Made by a program: the position numbers and the translations under genes
Part shown: positions 17,963 to 26,453 of the stretch, one piece after another
Layout of the letters: each line of letters opens with the position of its first letter
How positions within the stretch are numbered: position 1 is the stretch's first letter
Origin: Myxococcota bacterium
Lineage (GTDB): Bacteria; Myxococcota_A; UBA796; JAJRTE01
DNA length: 64,000 nucleotides
NCBI GenBank assembly: GCA_024278455.1
Contig: JAJRTE010000115.1
Location: forward strand, 1 to 64,000
Reading direction: 5' to 3'
Notes under the pieces: generated by a model
Seen by the model: the letters and a program-made list of their open reading frames with translations, nothing else
Told to the model about the DNA's origin: nothing
The model's database searches: none

Positions 17963-19545
17963 AGCCGGTCATACCGGCGCTGGTGCTCAGGAATCGGTTC
18001 AACGACGCGCTCGTATTCGACAGTCGCTGCCGAATCGTCGATGGCACGGATGCCCAGCCTGTCCAACGCGAGAAACGCTGCTCCGCGAAGCGTCACCCCG
18101 GTAGGGTCGGCAACGACCTGGATGGGAACGCCGAGAATGTCGGCGTGGATCTGTGCCCACGTCCGGCAGCGCGCCCCGCCCCCGGCGAGCCGGATCCGGC
18201 CGAAAGGCTGCTTCACGATGGCCGCTGCCGCCTCGAGGGTCCAGCGGGTGTTGAACACCAACCCCTCGAGGATGGCACGGGCCAAGTGATGGCGTCCCGT
18301 GTCGAGCGACACGTTGAAAAACGCGCCCCTCGCGCTCGAGCCTTCAGCCGGGGCGAGTGCGCCGGTCAACCAGGGGAGAAACAGCACCCCCCCCGCCCCG
18401 GGGCCTGATCGGGCGGCGGCCCGGTCGAATCGCTGGTAGGCGTCACCGGGAAAAGTCCCCGGCGGCTCGAAAGCGGTCCCCTGTTTCGCCCGCTCCGCCT
18501 CCTCGAGCAGGAAATCATCCTCGGCGTAGACCAGGCGCTTCAGGAAGAACTCGAGGCACTTTCCCCCGGCCCCTTGCTCGGCGAGCAGGAGGTGTTTGCC
18601 GGGTAACGGGCTCGGCATGGTGGCGATCATGTGCAACGGATCGGTCCGCTTGTGCGGAAGGTGACAGGTCAAGACCTGGGAAGTGCCGACATAGACCACG
18701 CCGGCGAAGTGGTCGACCGCCCCGGCGCCGATGGCCGAACAACTCGTATCGTTCGCCCCGGCGACTACTCGAGTGCCTGGAGCAAGGCCGAATTCCGCGG
18801 CAACACCGGGATCGACGGGGCCTACCACGGCGTCGTTGGGCAGCAGGTCCGGCAGCTTCTCCCTGGCCACCCCCGTGAGCCTCAACAATGGCTCGGCGTA
18901 GTCGGTGCTGCTCCAGGAGCGGTTGTCGACCAGCAACGCCGGAACCATGGAGTGCTGGGTCGCCGTGCACCGGCCAGTCAGCCGAAACGTCAGGAAATCC
19001 ACCGGCTCGAGGAACTTGTGTGCCTCCCGGTAGATGTCCGGACGCTCGTGCCTGATGAACAGGATGTGCCCGAGGGCATCCACGCCCGATTGGGTCGGCG
19101 CCAGGCCGGTCAACCTCAGCCACTTCAGGGTACGCCGGAGGCCGTAGCCCTGGATCGAGGGAAAACCCCGCACGAGCGCCTGGGTGTAAGGAGCGCCACG
19201 ACCGTCCAGCCAATGGATGGCACGCATCAACGGCCGGCACCGGTCGTCCACGGCAACGGTGACCGACCACTGGGACGTGCACCCGACCCCGGCGATAGAC
19301 TGCGCTTCGACGCCGGACTCCGCAATGGCGGCTCGAGAAGCTTCCGCGGCCGCCTCCCACCATCGATCGGGGTCCTGCTCCACGCCGCCGCCGGGAACCA
19401 TCTCGAGAGGCACTGGCCGAAACGCCTCGGCAAGGATGGCGCCGCTCTCCGACACCACCCCCGCCTTGGGTCCCCCGCTCCCCAGGTCGATGGCAAGCAC
19501 GCAACGGCCGGTACCGCCGCCACCGGGGTGAGATGGTGCTGTCAC
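17899..19545 (-). CDS. FGGY-family carbohydrate kinase (xylulokinase-like)
   Basis: 548 residues. I chose GTG 19545 because AGGAGGAAAATGCC precedes it; the ATG inside that stretch is out of frame. The N-terminal phosphate-binding loop reads LAIDLGSGGPKAG, and the second lobe has ANDTSCSAIGAGAV and the C-terminal GGGARCRTWAQIHADILG motif of FGGY kinases. Length fits xylulokinase and relatives, but the substrate cannot be assigned. It ends the leftward cluster after the CNB-methyltransferase (63-nt gap), so it may be co-transcribed with it. Confidence 0.87.
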   Translation of the reverse strand: MTAPSHPGGGGTGRCVLAIDLGSGGPKAGVVSESGAILAEAFRPVPLEMVPGGGVEQDPDRWWEAAAEASRAAIAESGVEAQSIAGVGCTSQWSVTVAVDDRCRPLMRAIHWLDGRGAPYTQALVRGFPSIQGYGLRRTLKWLRLTGLAPTQSGVDALGHILFIRHERPDIYREAHKFLEPVDFLTFRLTGRCTATQHSMVPALLVDNRSWSSTDYAEPLLRLTGVAREKLPDLLPNDAVVGPVDPGVAAEFGLAPGTRVVAGANDTSCSAIGAGAVDHFAGVVYVGTSQVLTCHLPHKRTDPLHMIATMPSPLPGKHLLLAEQGAGGKCLEFFLKRLVYAEDDFLLEEAERAKQGTAFEPPGTFPGDAYQRFDRAAARSGPGAGGVLFLPWLTGALAPAEGSSARGAFFNVSLDTGRHHLARAILEGLVFNTRWTLEAAAAIVKQPFGRIRLAGGGARCRTWAQIHADILGVPIQVVADPTGVTLRGAAFLALDRLGIRAIDDSAATVEYERVVEPIPEHQRRYDRLYRHWRLLGKRTRPVFQALNG

Positions 19546-19608
19546 GGCATTTTCCTCCTGCAAACCATCGATACTAGGCCGTCCCCGCCACCCTGGACAG
19601 GCCCTCGG

Positions 19609-21048
19609 TCATGATTCGCGAATACACTCCGCGAACAAATTGATCCCCTGCTCCTCGTAGGTGATGTTCGTGGCCCCCCGGCCAAACCTGGATGCCTCGA
19701 ACAGCCGATCCATGTCCTGCTCGGAACGGTGCACGAGGTTCCACTCGAGCACATGTTCCATCAGCGCCTTGGTCGGATTGCTCGGATGGAAATTGCCCAG
19801 AATGACCCGCCCTCCGGGAGCGAGGACCGTGTAGATATAGTCCAATAACTTGATGACGAGTTGGTCACCGAAGTAATCGATGAGACCGATACTGTAGATG
19901 AGGTGCTGGGGGTCGATGTCCAGGGTCCGCCGCCCGACAGCCAAGTATATCAAGTTTTCTGGAACCAGCCGGATATGCCGGCTGATATGACGTTCCGTGG
20001 CCGTGTTGGACACGAAGGAAAGCGCTTTCGTGTCCATGTCCACCAGCGTGACCTCGAGGCGCGAAGGTTCCGTCAGTCGTTCGTAGACGTCGAAAACCTC
20101 CCGCGCCGGCCCGCACGCCAGGCTGGTGACTCGAGCGGGTCTGCCGTCGACCTGCTCGAGCGTCCGCACAATCTCGCGCGCGAGTAGCCCCCGCCGATTC
20201 CGGACCGCCTGCGCGGCAGGCTCCGCCAGGAAACAGTCGTCCAGCAACGGCCCGACATGGCCCGTGCCGTCCCCAGAGTTGCGATAGATCAATTCGATGG
20301 AAAAGAAATCCCCTGCATATCCCCGCGGCTTGGCATAGAACCGCCGCGCACACTCGGTCATCTGCAAGTAGGGCATGAGTTCCCGTTGCACCATTTGCCC
20401 GATAAGCGTGCGGGCCACTTCGCTGAGGTCCGAACCGCCACCCACCGTCTCGTTCAGCTTGCGTGTAAACGCCTGGAACTGCTTCCGGATTTCTCGCTCG
20501 AGTTCCGCGACCCGCGCCACGTCCTTCTTGATGGTCGCCTTGTCGAACTGGAGCATGGCTTCCTTGAACACATCCAGAAACTCCCGGATCTGGCTGAAAT
20601 GCTCCCCCTGGCTCGCCGCACGCTCCTGGGACTGCCGGCTCAGGTATCCCATGGTCCGGCGAAGGCGTCTCGAGACTATCGCGGCCAGCGAACGGTACAT
20701 GCTCGCCGCAGCCACGGGATCCGCCTCGAGAAAGGCCCTCAGGGTCGCGTGCCGGAGGGCCAGGACACGGGAATCCTCGGCGGCGACCACGGAGGCCGAT
20801 GCCTCGTGAGGATCTATGAAACTCATCTCCCCGACAATTTCGCCGTGCCCAAGAATCGCGAGCGGGCCGGGAACCGAACGGGTCTGGATGTGAAACAGCC
20901 CTTCGAGAATGAAGTACAGGGTTTCGATCGGGGTGCCTTCCTCGACAAGGACCCGGCCCTCTGGTACCGTCTCTTCGACGCCCAGTTCGAAAAGCCTCTG
21001 GCTCTGCTCGTTGGTCAGTGCGCCGAGCAATTCTGCAAGTTTGTTCAT
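19609..21048 (-). CDS. Cyclic-nucleotide-binding domain fused to SAM methyltransferase (PhcB-like)
   Basis: 479 residues from ATG 21048 (AGGTGAAAGTTTC upstream). Residues ~5-130 form a CNB/CAP-like barrel (ETLYFILEGLFHIQTR, LGHGEIVGEMSFIDPHEASAS). A helical linker (~150-215) leads to a methyltransferase domain with KPRGYAGDFFSIELIY (~238), LAEPAAQAVRNRR, the SAM-binding loop SLACGPAREVF (~304), the acidic strand end VTLVDMD and LAPGGRVILGNF. GYAGD followed by AVRNRR is the pattern of proteins annotated as 3-hydroxypalmitate methyl ester (extracellular factor) synthases of the PhcB type, so a fatty-acyl or similar carboxyl substrate is plausible but unproven. The same domain pair recurs, degenerate, at the end of the adjacent cyclase. 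Confidence 0.82.
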   Translation of the reverse strand: MNKLAELLGALTNEQSQRLFELGVEETVPEGRVLVEEGTPIETLYFILEGLFHIQTRSVPGPLAILGHGEIVGEMSFIDPHEASASVVAAEDSRVLALRHATLRAFLEADPVAAASMYRSLAAIVSRRLRRTMGYLSRQSQERAASQGEHFSQIREFLDVFKEAMLQFDKATIKKDVARVAELEREIRKQFQAFTRKLNETVGGGSDLSEVARTLIGQMVQRELMPYLQMTECARRFYAKPRGYAGDFFSIELIYRNSGDGTGHVGPLLDDCFLAEPAAQAVRNRRGLLAREIVRTLEQVDGRPARVTSLACGPAREVFDVYERLTEPSRLEVTLVDMDTKALSFVSNTATERHISRHIRLVPENLIYLAVGRRTLDIDPQHLIYSIGLIDYFGDQLVIKLLDYIYTVLAPGGRVILGNFHPSNPTKALMEHVLEWNLVHRSEQDMDRLFEASRFGRGATNITYEEQGINLFAECIRES

Positions 21049-21239
21049 GAAACTTTCACCTCGCAAGAAACATGAATCGAGTCACGTCAGGCCAACCAGG
21101 ATAACACAACACGCTGGGCAGTGGCAGCTCGAGATGTCCGGCGCGGCCCGTGCTCCGTGTCAACGCAATACCCGCCACTGTCCATTCTCTTCAGCCCGCC
21201 GTGCACCGCCGGCCGTGTAACACGGCGCAAAACCAGCGC

Positions 21240-24191
21240 TCATACCTCGCGCCAGGTCTCGATGAACGAGCACCCTCCCGTCCCGGACGATGGAAGGTGC
21301 ACCACGTTTGCACCGAAACTGGTCTTCTGAATGATGCCCGTAATGACATCCTCCTCCAGGCTGCGGATAGGACAGTTCAGGATATACTCCATGAAGACCT
21401 GGAATGTCTCCGGCAACAAGAACTGGCCGAGGAGCAGGGTACCGCCTGGAGCAAGAAGCGAGTAGACCTCCTCGAGGAAGTCGACCAGCGTCGATTCGTC
21501 CTGTTCACCCGAGACGTGCTGCACAATGATCATATCTTGGGGCACGAGCCGCAACCGGGTACGCAGCACCCGGCTTCCGCCAGCGACCTCGGCCCTGACA
21601 AACGTGAACTGGCGTCTCACACCGGCAACGTCGGCCTTCTGCCCCGCGGCGGAAAGGTTCGCGAGGTTGTCATCCACCACGGTCAAACGCATGTTGGACG
21701 GGTGCTCGAGTGCCTCGAGCGCCATGAAGAGTTCCGGTGCGGAATGGGTGGCGAAGCTGGCAACACGCCAGAGGGGCTTGTCCGGTCGAAAGGACTGCAC
21801 GACGTGATCGGCGATGGTACGGGCACTCTGTCGAATCACCCTGGCCAGCGGCGTCTCCATGAACCACTCATCGATCAACCGTCCCAGGGGATCGTTGCTG
21901 AGCGCTGTCCTGTTCAGGACCGCGTGGACCACGGCATGGGTCAACCGGCTCCGCTGGTAGCAGTCGCGGACCAGTTCGCTCCGCATGAGAAAACGGGACA
22001 CCTCCCGCTGGGAGAGCCAGGCTCGAGCCGCGAGGTCTTCATGTGTCGCCTCCGGGTCCCCGGCGAAGGCCTCCACGAGCTTGTCACAGGCCGCCGACAC
22101 CTTCTTCCTGGCGTGGCGGGCGGTCTCCTCGTCTGCGTCCAGGAGCGGGTGGAGGTGAATCTGGAGGCCTCGGAGGGCTTGCAGGAGGTCCACGGGCAAC
22201 TCCGACGTGTCGGCGGAGTCCGGAAACGGCCGGGGGGGAGTCGGCGGCAGCACGGACCCCTCGGTGCCGATGGAAAACAGCCGGGCGTTGGCTATGCGCA
22301 CACGCTTGGCCAACACCAGCGCGAAAGAATGAAACAGGCGAGCCCCGATCCCGGGCAAATCCTTGTGCATCCTCTGGAGGCGGTTCAGGTCGAACCGCAG
22401 CACCGACCCCTCCTCCAGCGCGACCACCGTGGCACTGGCCGGCTCCATGCTCACGAACGACAGCTCCCCGATGATCTCCCCGGGGCCGAGCAGAGCCACT
22501 TCGATATCCACGTCGTTCCGGTTGATCCGGACGCCGAACAGCCCCTTGACCACGAGAAACAGGACACTCAGGTCCTGGCCCTCCTGGATAAGGACCTGCC
22601 CCTCCTGGACCGGCACGTGGTCCGCCACTTCCAGCAGCCGCTCCCGATCCTCGGGAATGAGCATGGCGAACGTGCTGAGCGGATCGAACTCGTCCGGGAG
22701 TATGTGGGGCGGGGCGGCTCGAGCGCGCACCGCACGTGGCTTCCGGGCAGCCCCATTCTCCTCCGTCCATCGCTCCAACTCCTCGAAGAAGCGGTCGTTC
22801 GGCTTGCGACCCGCCGCGTCCGCGGAGTATTCGGGGCGGAGCCGGGTGACCCGGGTCATCGCCACCGGTCCCTTCCCCCGGACGGGGATATAGCCCCGGT
22901 CCTCTCCTTCGAAAAAGCGCTGCGCCTTGCGGTAGATGTCGGCTGCCATGTTCAGGCTGGCCGGCTGGCCCGTGGATTGCATTCGGCTCGCCATGTTGAC
23001 GGTATCGCCCCAAAGGTCGTATGTAAACTTCTTGTTACCGATCACGCCGGCCACCACCGGCCCGGTGTGTATGCCCAGCCGCATGCGCCATCCGCTGCCG
23101 TCCGGAGCACGCAAGTCACCCGACTCGATCGCATCGAGCATCTCGAGACCGGTGAGAATACAGGCCACGAGATGGTCCTTGCTGTCACCGAGCACGCCCC
23201 CAGCGCACATGTAGGCGTCTCCGATGGTCTTGAGTTTCTCCAGTCCCCTCCGGGTGATGATTTCGTCGAATCGCGAGAAGGCCCTGTCCAATCCCTCAAC
23301 CAGGTCGGTAGGGTCCACCCGGCTGGACATGCTGGTGAATCCCACGAAGTCGGAAAAAAGGATGGTGCAGGAGGGAATGTGCCGGGCCTGGACCCGCCCG
23401 TGCGCCTTGAGTTCGTCGGCGACTTCCTTGGGAAGAATGTTGAGCAGCAGCCGCTCGCTCCGGGCTTTCTCGAGTTCGATCTCCCTGCGCTGCAGAAACT
23501 CCACCACCCTGAGCCGCTGGGCGTTGGCATTGATGATGAGGCCGATGAGAAACGTGGATCCCAGAAAGAAGTTCGCGTTGGTGACCAACTCCGGTGCCAC
23601 CAAGGGGTCGAAGACAAACATCAACACGTTGAGCTGTCCAATGATGGCCGTCAACAGCAGGGCCATCTCCCATATCGGCAAGGGAAACGCGGTCGAGGCC
23701 GCCAGGATGACCAGGTTCATGCCGGCGTAGTAGGGCGTGTCCATACCCCCGGCGATGAGGATGAGTCCATCGAGGCCCCCGGCGTAGATGGCCGCGAAAA
23801 CCCAGGCCAGGAGGCGGGAACGCCTGGGCAACGTGCCCCTCTTGCCGGTGATGAACAGGGTCACGATGAGAACGAGTCCGGCCCCCGTGGTCACCGCGCG
23901 GACCGCCGCCAACTGCGGCACCTTCTCGGGATACAGCACGACGTCCAGGATGAGAAACAGGGGGAAGAGAATCGCGCCCAGGATGGACAGGATCCACAGG
24001 CTGTTCGCCGTGGTGATCCGAAGATCGTCCCTGAGTTCCTCGGCGTAGGCCTCGGGAACGGCCAGCCCGGCAAAATGCCGAATCCGCTCTACCCAGGACT
24101 CCCCTTCCCAGCCAGGCACCGATACCCCTCGGGCGCGCAACGGGTCCTCGTGCACCGATGCGCCTGGCGTTCTTTCCTCGGAGAGGGCCAT
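21240..24191 (-). CDS. Membrane class III adenylate cyclase fused to CNB domain and degenerate methyltransferase
   Basis: 983 residues from ATG 24191 (a TTG three codons upstream is an alternative). Residues ~50-230 hold about six transmembrane helices. The cyclase domain follows with metal site FSDFVGFT (~279), LEKLKTIGDAYM and YDLWGDTVNMASRM. The Lys and Asp at the purine-binding positions point to ATP rather than GTP. A CNB domain (~504-625) has ILIQEG-type and LGPGEIIGELSFVSMEPASAT motifs. The last ~240 residues align with the methyltransferase of the next gene (PLGRLIDEWFMETPLARVIR against HVGPLLDDCFLAEPAAQAVR), but GYAGD is missing and the SAM loop reads SFATHSAPELF. The domain is probably inactive and may be regulatory. 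It likely makes cAMP read by itself and its neighbour. Confidence 0.9.
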   Translation of the reverse strand: MALSEERTPGASVHEDPLRARGVSVPGWEGESWVERIRHFAGLAVPEAYAEELRDDLRITTANSLWILSILGAILFPLFLILDVVLYPEKVPQLAAVRAVTTGAGLVLIVTLFITGKRGTLPRRSRLLAWVFAAIYAGGLDGLILIAGGMDTPYYAGMNLVILAASTAFPLPIWEMALLLTAIIGQLNVLMFVFDPLVAPELVTNANFFLGSTFLIGLIINANAQRLRVVEFLQRREIELEKARSERLLLNILPKEVADELKAHGRVQARHIPSCTILFSDFVGFTSMSSRVDPTDLVEGLDRAFSRFDEIITRRGLEKLKTIGDAYMCAGGVLGDSKDHLVACILTGLEMLDAIESGDLRAPDGSGWRMRLGIHTGPVVAGVIGNKKFTYDLWGDTVNMASRMQSTGQPASLNMAADIYRKAQRFFEGEDRGYIPVRGKGPVAMTRVTRLRPEYSADAAGRKPNDRFFEELERWTEENGAARKPRAVRARAAPPHILPDEFDPLSTFAMLIPEDRERLLEVADHVPVQEGQVLIQEGQDLSVLFLVVKGLFGVRINRNDVDIEVALLGPGEIIGELSFVSMEPASATVVALEEGSVLRFDLNRLQRMHKDLPGIGARLFHSFALVLAKRVRIANARLFSIGTEGSVLPPTPPRPFPDSADTSELPVDLLQALRGLQIHLHPLLDADEETARHARKKVSAACDKLVEAFAGDPEATHEDLAARAWLSQREVSRFLMRSELVRDCYQRSRLTHAVVHAVLNRTALSNDPLGRLIDEWFMETPLARVIRQSARTIADHVVQSFRPDKPLWRVASFATHSAPELFMALEALEHPSNMRLTVVDDNLANLSAAGQKADVAGVRRQFTFVRAEVAGGSRVLRTRLRLVPQDMIIVQHVSGEQDESTLVDFLEEVYSLLAPGGTLLLGQFLLPETFQVFMEYILNCPIRSLEEDVITGIIQKTSFGANVVHLPSSGTGGCSFIETWREV

Positions 24192-24349
24192 GTCTTCCAA
24201 CTCGATCCGTGCCGTTCCAATGCCGCAACGAGACCCCGACGGCTCAACACCTGGTCAGAATCCCGACACCGACACATCTTAGCAGCTTACGCCCCCCCGG
24301 GGAACGACGTTTTTTTCATTCTGGACGGAACTACCCCATCCCATCAATA

Positions 24350-25009
24350 CTATCGCCGAACGGCCGCTCGAACCAGGAGTGCAGAAACCACCACCGAAAC
24401 ACCCATCCACAGGACGCCCCAGAACACCGGGGGCAAAAAAAGCACCTGCGACATCTGGTAGGCGTCGGACCCGGGAACCGTGCGCGATACCAGGTCCTCC
24501 TTGATGTCGAGTACGGCATAGAGACAACTCGTCAAGCCAAGAAACTTCAGCATGAAATCGTTGATTCGAGGCGACAGGAACTTGCCCGCTCCCACCAACA
24601 CCAGACCAAACGCCACGCCAAAAACCATCCCGAACAGGTTGCGCACGAAGAGCGCCACGAGGGCCAGCGTCGCCACACCGATGGCGATGGCGATGAGTTT
24701 GTCGTGCCGGGACCGGGCAGCGCCAACCAGGATCAAACCACCAAACAGCATGCTGCCCAGATAGCCTGCCGGCAGCACGACCAGCCGCATGCCGCCGGAC
24801 GACCAGCAGGCTCCGCCCAGGTTGGAACTGATTTCGATGTGGTCGATCCGCCCGCCGGTGAGAATGGCAGCCATGCCATGACCCAGTTCGTGCAGCAGCA
24901 CCACGAACAGCTTCACGGGATACAGGAAGGCGTAGTCCCAGAACACCAGGGCCACGATGAACATGGCCACCAGCGTGATCAGGCTCTTCCAGTCGGTTCG
25001 TCCCGCCAT
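24350..25009 (-). CDS. M50B-like membrane metalloprotease
   Basis: 219 residues, mostly hydrophobic with about five to six membrane segments. HELGHG (~residues 41-46) sits in a membrane helix as in site-2 proteases, and the C-terminal half is similarly hydrophobic. The size fits the short M50B-like group rather than RseP, and no PDZ domain is present. ATG 25009 is the first start after the upstream gene. It lies 158 nt upstream of the cyclase on the same strand, so co-transcription is possible. Substrate unknown. Confidence 0.8.
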   Translation of the reverse strand: MAGRTDWKSLITLVAMFIVALVFWDYAFLYPVKLFVVLLHELGHGMAAILTGGRIDHIEISSNLGGACWSSGGMRLVVLPAGYLGSMLFGGLILVGAARSRHDKLIAIAIGVATLALVALFVRNLFGMVFGVAFGLVLVGAGKFLSPRINDFMLKFLGLTSCLYAVLDIKEDLVSRTVPGSDAYQMSQVLFLPPVFWGVLWMGVSVVVSALLVRAAVRR

Positions 25010-25132
25010 GTCGAATCCTGGGGGCTATGGTACGCCACGGCCGCCTCGCCGCCGGCAAGCGCCTCGAGCGACAATCGGACGCGAGTATAGCGCGCGCCCG
25101 TCGTGCAAGCCATCGGAAAAGTGACCATCGGA

Positions 25133-26146
25133 CTACTTCCCACCACTCCGCTTTCTCTTACGATCGATCACAATTGTCCTGATGAACTTCTTCTTCCCAG
25201 CCCTGACAATGATCGTGAAAGGGCCTCGAGTCTCGCCGCTATCGGTCTTGACCACCAGTTTGCGCCGTCCCTTCGCGACGGGGTAACCCCTGAGCGGTGT
25301 ACGCTCGGACAGCTTGACTCCGTCGATATAGACATCGGCGGGCGGAACGGTCTTGAGATAGAGATATCCTACCGCCATGTTGACGAGCGGCCTCGATGGT
25401 GCCTGGCTCGCCGCCCGGTCACCGTCTTCCCCGTTCCGTGCTTCCGAAACGTCCGTGCCTCTCGGAGCCTCTTCGATCGGTCGTGGGTCCCCGCTCGCGG
25501 CCGCACCGAGCGCAGTCGATTCCACCGCTCCTGTCGAACTCGTCCCGGGCGCCCCACCCGTGCCATCCCCGGTGGCGACAACTGTGTCCAGGAGGGACGA
25601 GATGCCCTTGCCGGCATCTCGTGCCGTGTCCCCGGGCTGATCGTCCAACGTGCCCAAGCGCGTCCTGGCATACGCGACCAGGGCTTTCCCGGCCGGCTGC
25701 TTGAGTCCCCAACCGGCGGCCGCGGCCACCACGCCGGCGACAAGAAGAAACACCAGCCGGCGAACACGCCTCGCGCGGCGGTAGGCGGCCAAATCTTCCG
25801 CTGGGGACGGGAGAGCCTCTTGGCCGAATGCAGGTGCGATCTCCGCCAGCCGATCCCAGGACTCCGGGTCCTCTCTGTTGGGCTCCGGTCGCGCTCGAGG
25901 ATGTGCGTCCGATTCATCCACCGGCCAACTGATGATTCCGGGTCCATGGGCCTCCCGCGGGGCGGGTCCCGGGGCGCTGCCTTCCGAATCCGGCGGAAGG
26001 CCGGCCTCGCCGGTCGCGGGAGACATGCTCGAGGCGCCAGCGCCAGGCCGGCCGGTTTCGGGAACGCGGCCTGCGTGACGTTCAGCTTCCGCTTCCTCTG
26101 AAAGGATACCGGTGGGCTTTTCTCGCCCGGACACGCTGTCCGGCAT
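25133..26146 (-). CDS. Single-pass membrane protein with PEGA-like C-terminus
   Basis: 337 residues from ATG 26146 (GGAGGACCGCGGAT upstream). The N-terminal ~125 residues are acidic, Pro/Glu-rich and presumably cytoplasmic. One membrane helix follows at about residues 140-160 (LVFLLVAGVVAAAAGWGL), then a Gly/Ser/Thr-rich spacer. The last ~75 residues (YLYLKTVPPADVYIDGVKL ... GRRKLVVKT) match the PEGA pattern, a small beta-fold found on the extracytoplasmic side of kinases and related proteins. It resembles the kinase at 3755-6139 without the kinase domain. Function unknown. Confidence 0.72.
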   Translation of the reverse strand: MPDSVSGREKPTGILSEEAEAERHAGRVPETGRPGAGASSMSPATGEAGLPPDSEGSAPGPAPREAHGPGIISWPVDESDAHPRARPEPNREDPESWDRLAEIAPAFGQEALPSPAEDLAAYRRARRVRRLVFLLVAGVVAAAAGWGLKQPAGKALVAYARTRLGTLDDQPGDTARDAGKGISSLLDTVVATGDGTGGAPGTSSTGAVESTALGAAASGDPRPIEEAPRGTDVSEARNGEDGDRAASQAPSRPLVNMAVGYLYLKTVPPADVYIDGVKLSERTPLRGYPVAKGRRKLVVKTDSGETRGPFTIIVRAGKKKFIRTIVIDRKRKRSGGK

Positions 26147-26453
26147 ATCCGCGGTCCTCCTGCTTCCGGCCATGGCTCCACGCACGAGGCACGATTCCCC
26201 TTCGCGCGGGGGCTGCCTCAGCGGCTCGATCCGGCACTCGGGCCGACGCTGATGGGGCAGCACGGCGCCGAACCCAAGGATAGCACAAACCCCGGGCCGT
26301 GGAGAACCGAATGCCTCCTGGTGAGGGCTGTCCCGGACTCGTCGTGCGGGCGGAGGTTGGGGGAGAAAGGCGCTATCCGGGACGGTGCTCGAGGACGCCG
26401 GTATCCGGCTCACCGTGGCCCGGAGCGCCCGGGCGTTCGATGCAGTCTACAGG
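26147..26453. other. Intergenic region, 307 bases
   Basis: Between two leftward genes. It contains the ribosome-binding site of the PEGA protein gene. I see no gene, strong promoter or terminator. Confidence 0.55.

Noticed and set aside
21150-24461. 1103-codon open frame on the plus strand
   Set aside because: It is antisense to the adenylate cyclase, which has clear domain motifs. Long antisense frames are common in GC-rich DNA with third-position bias.
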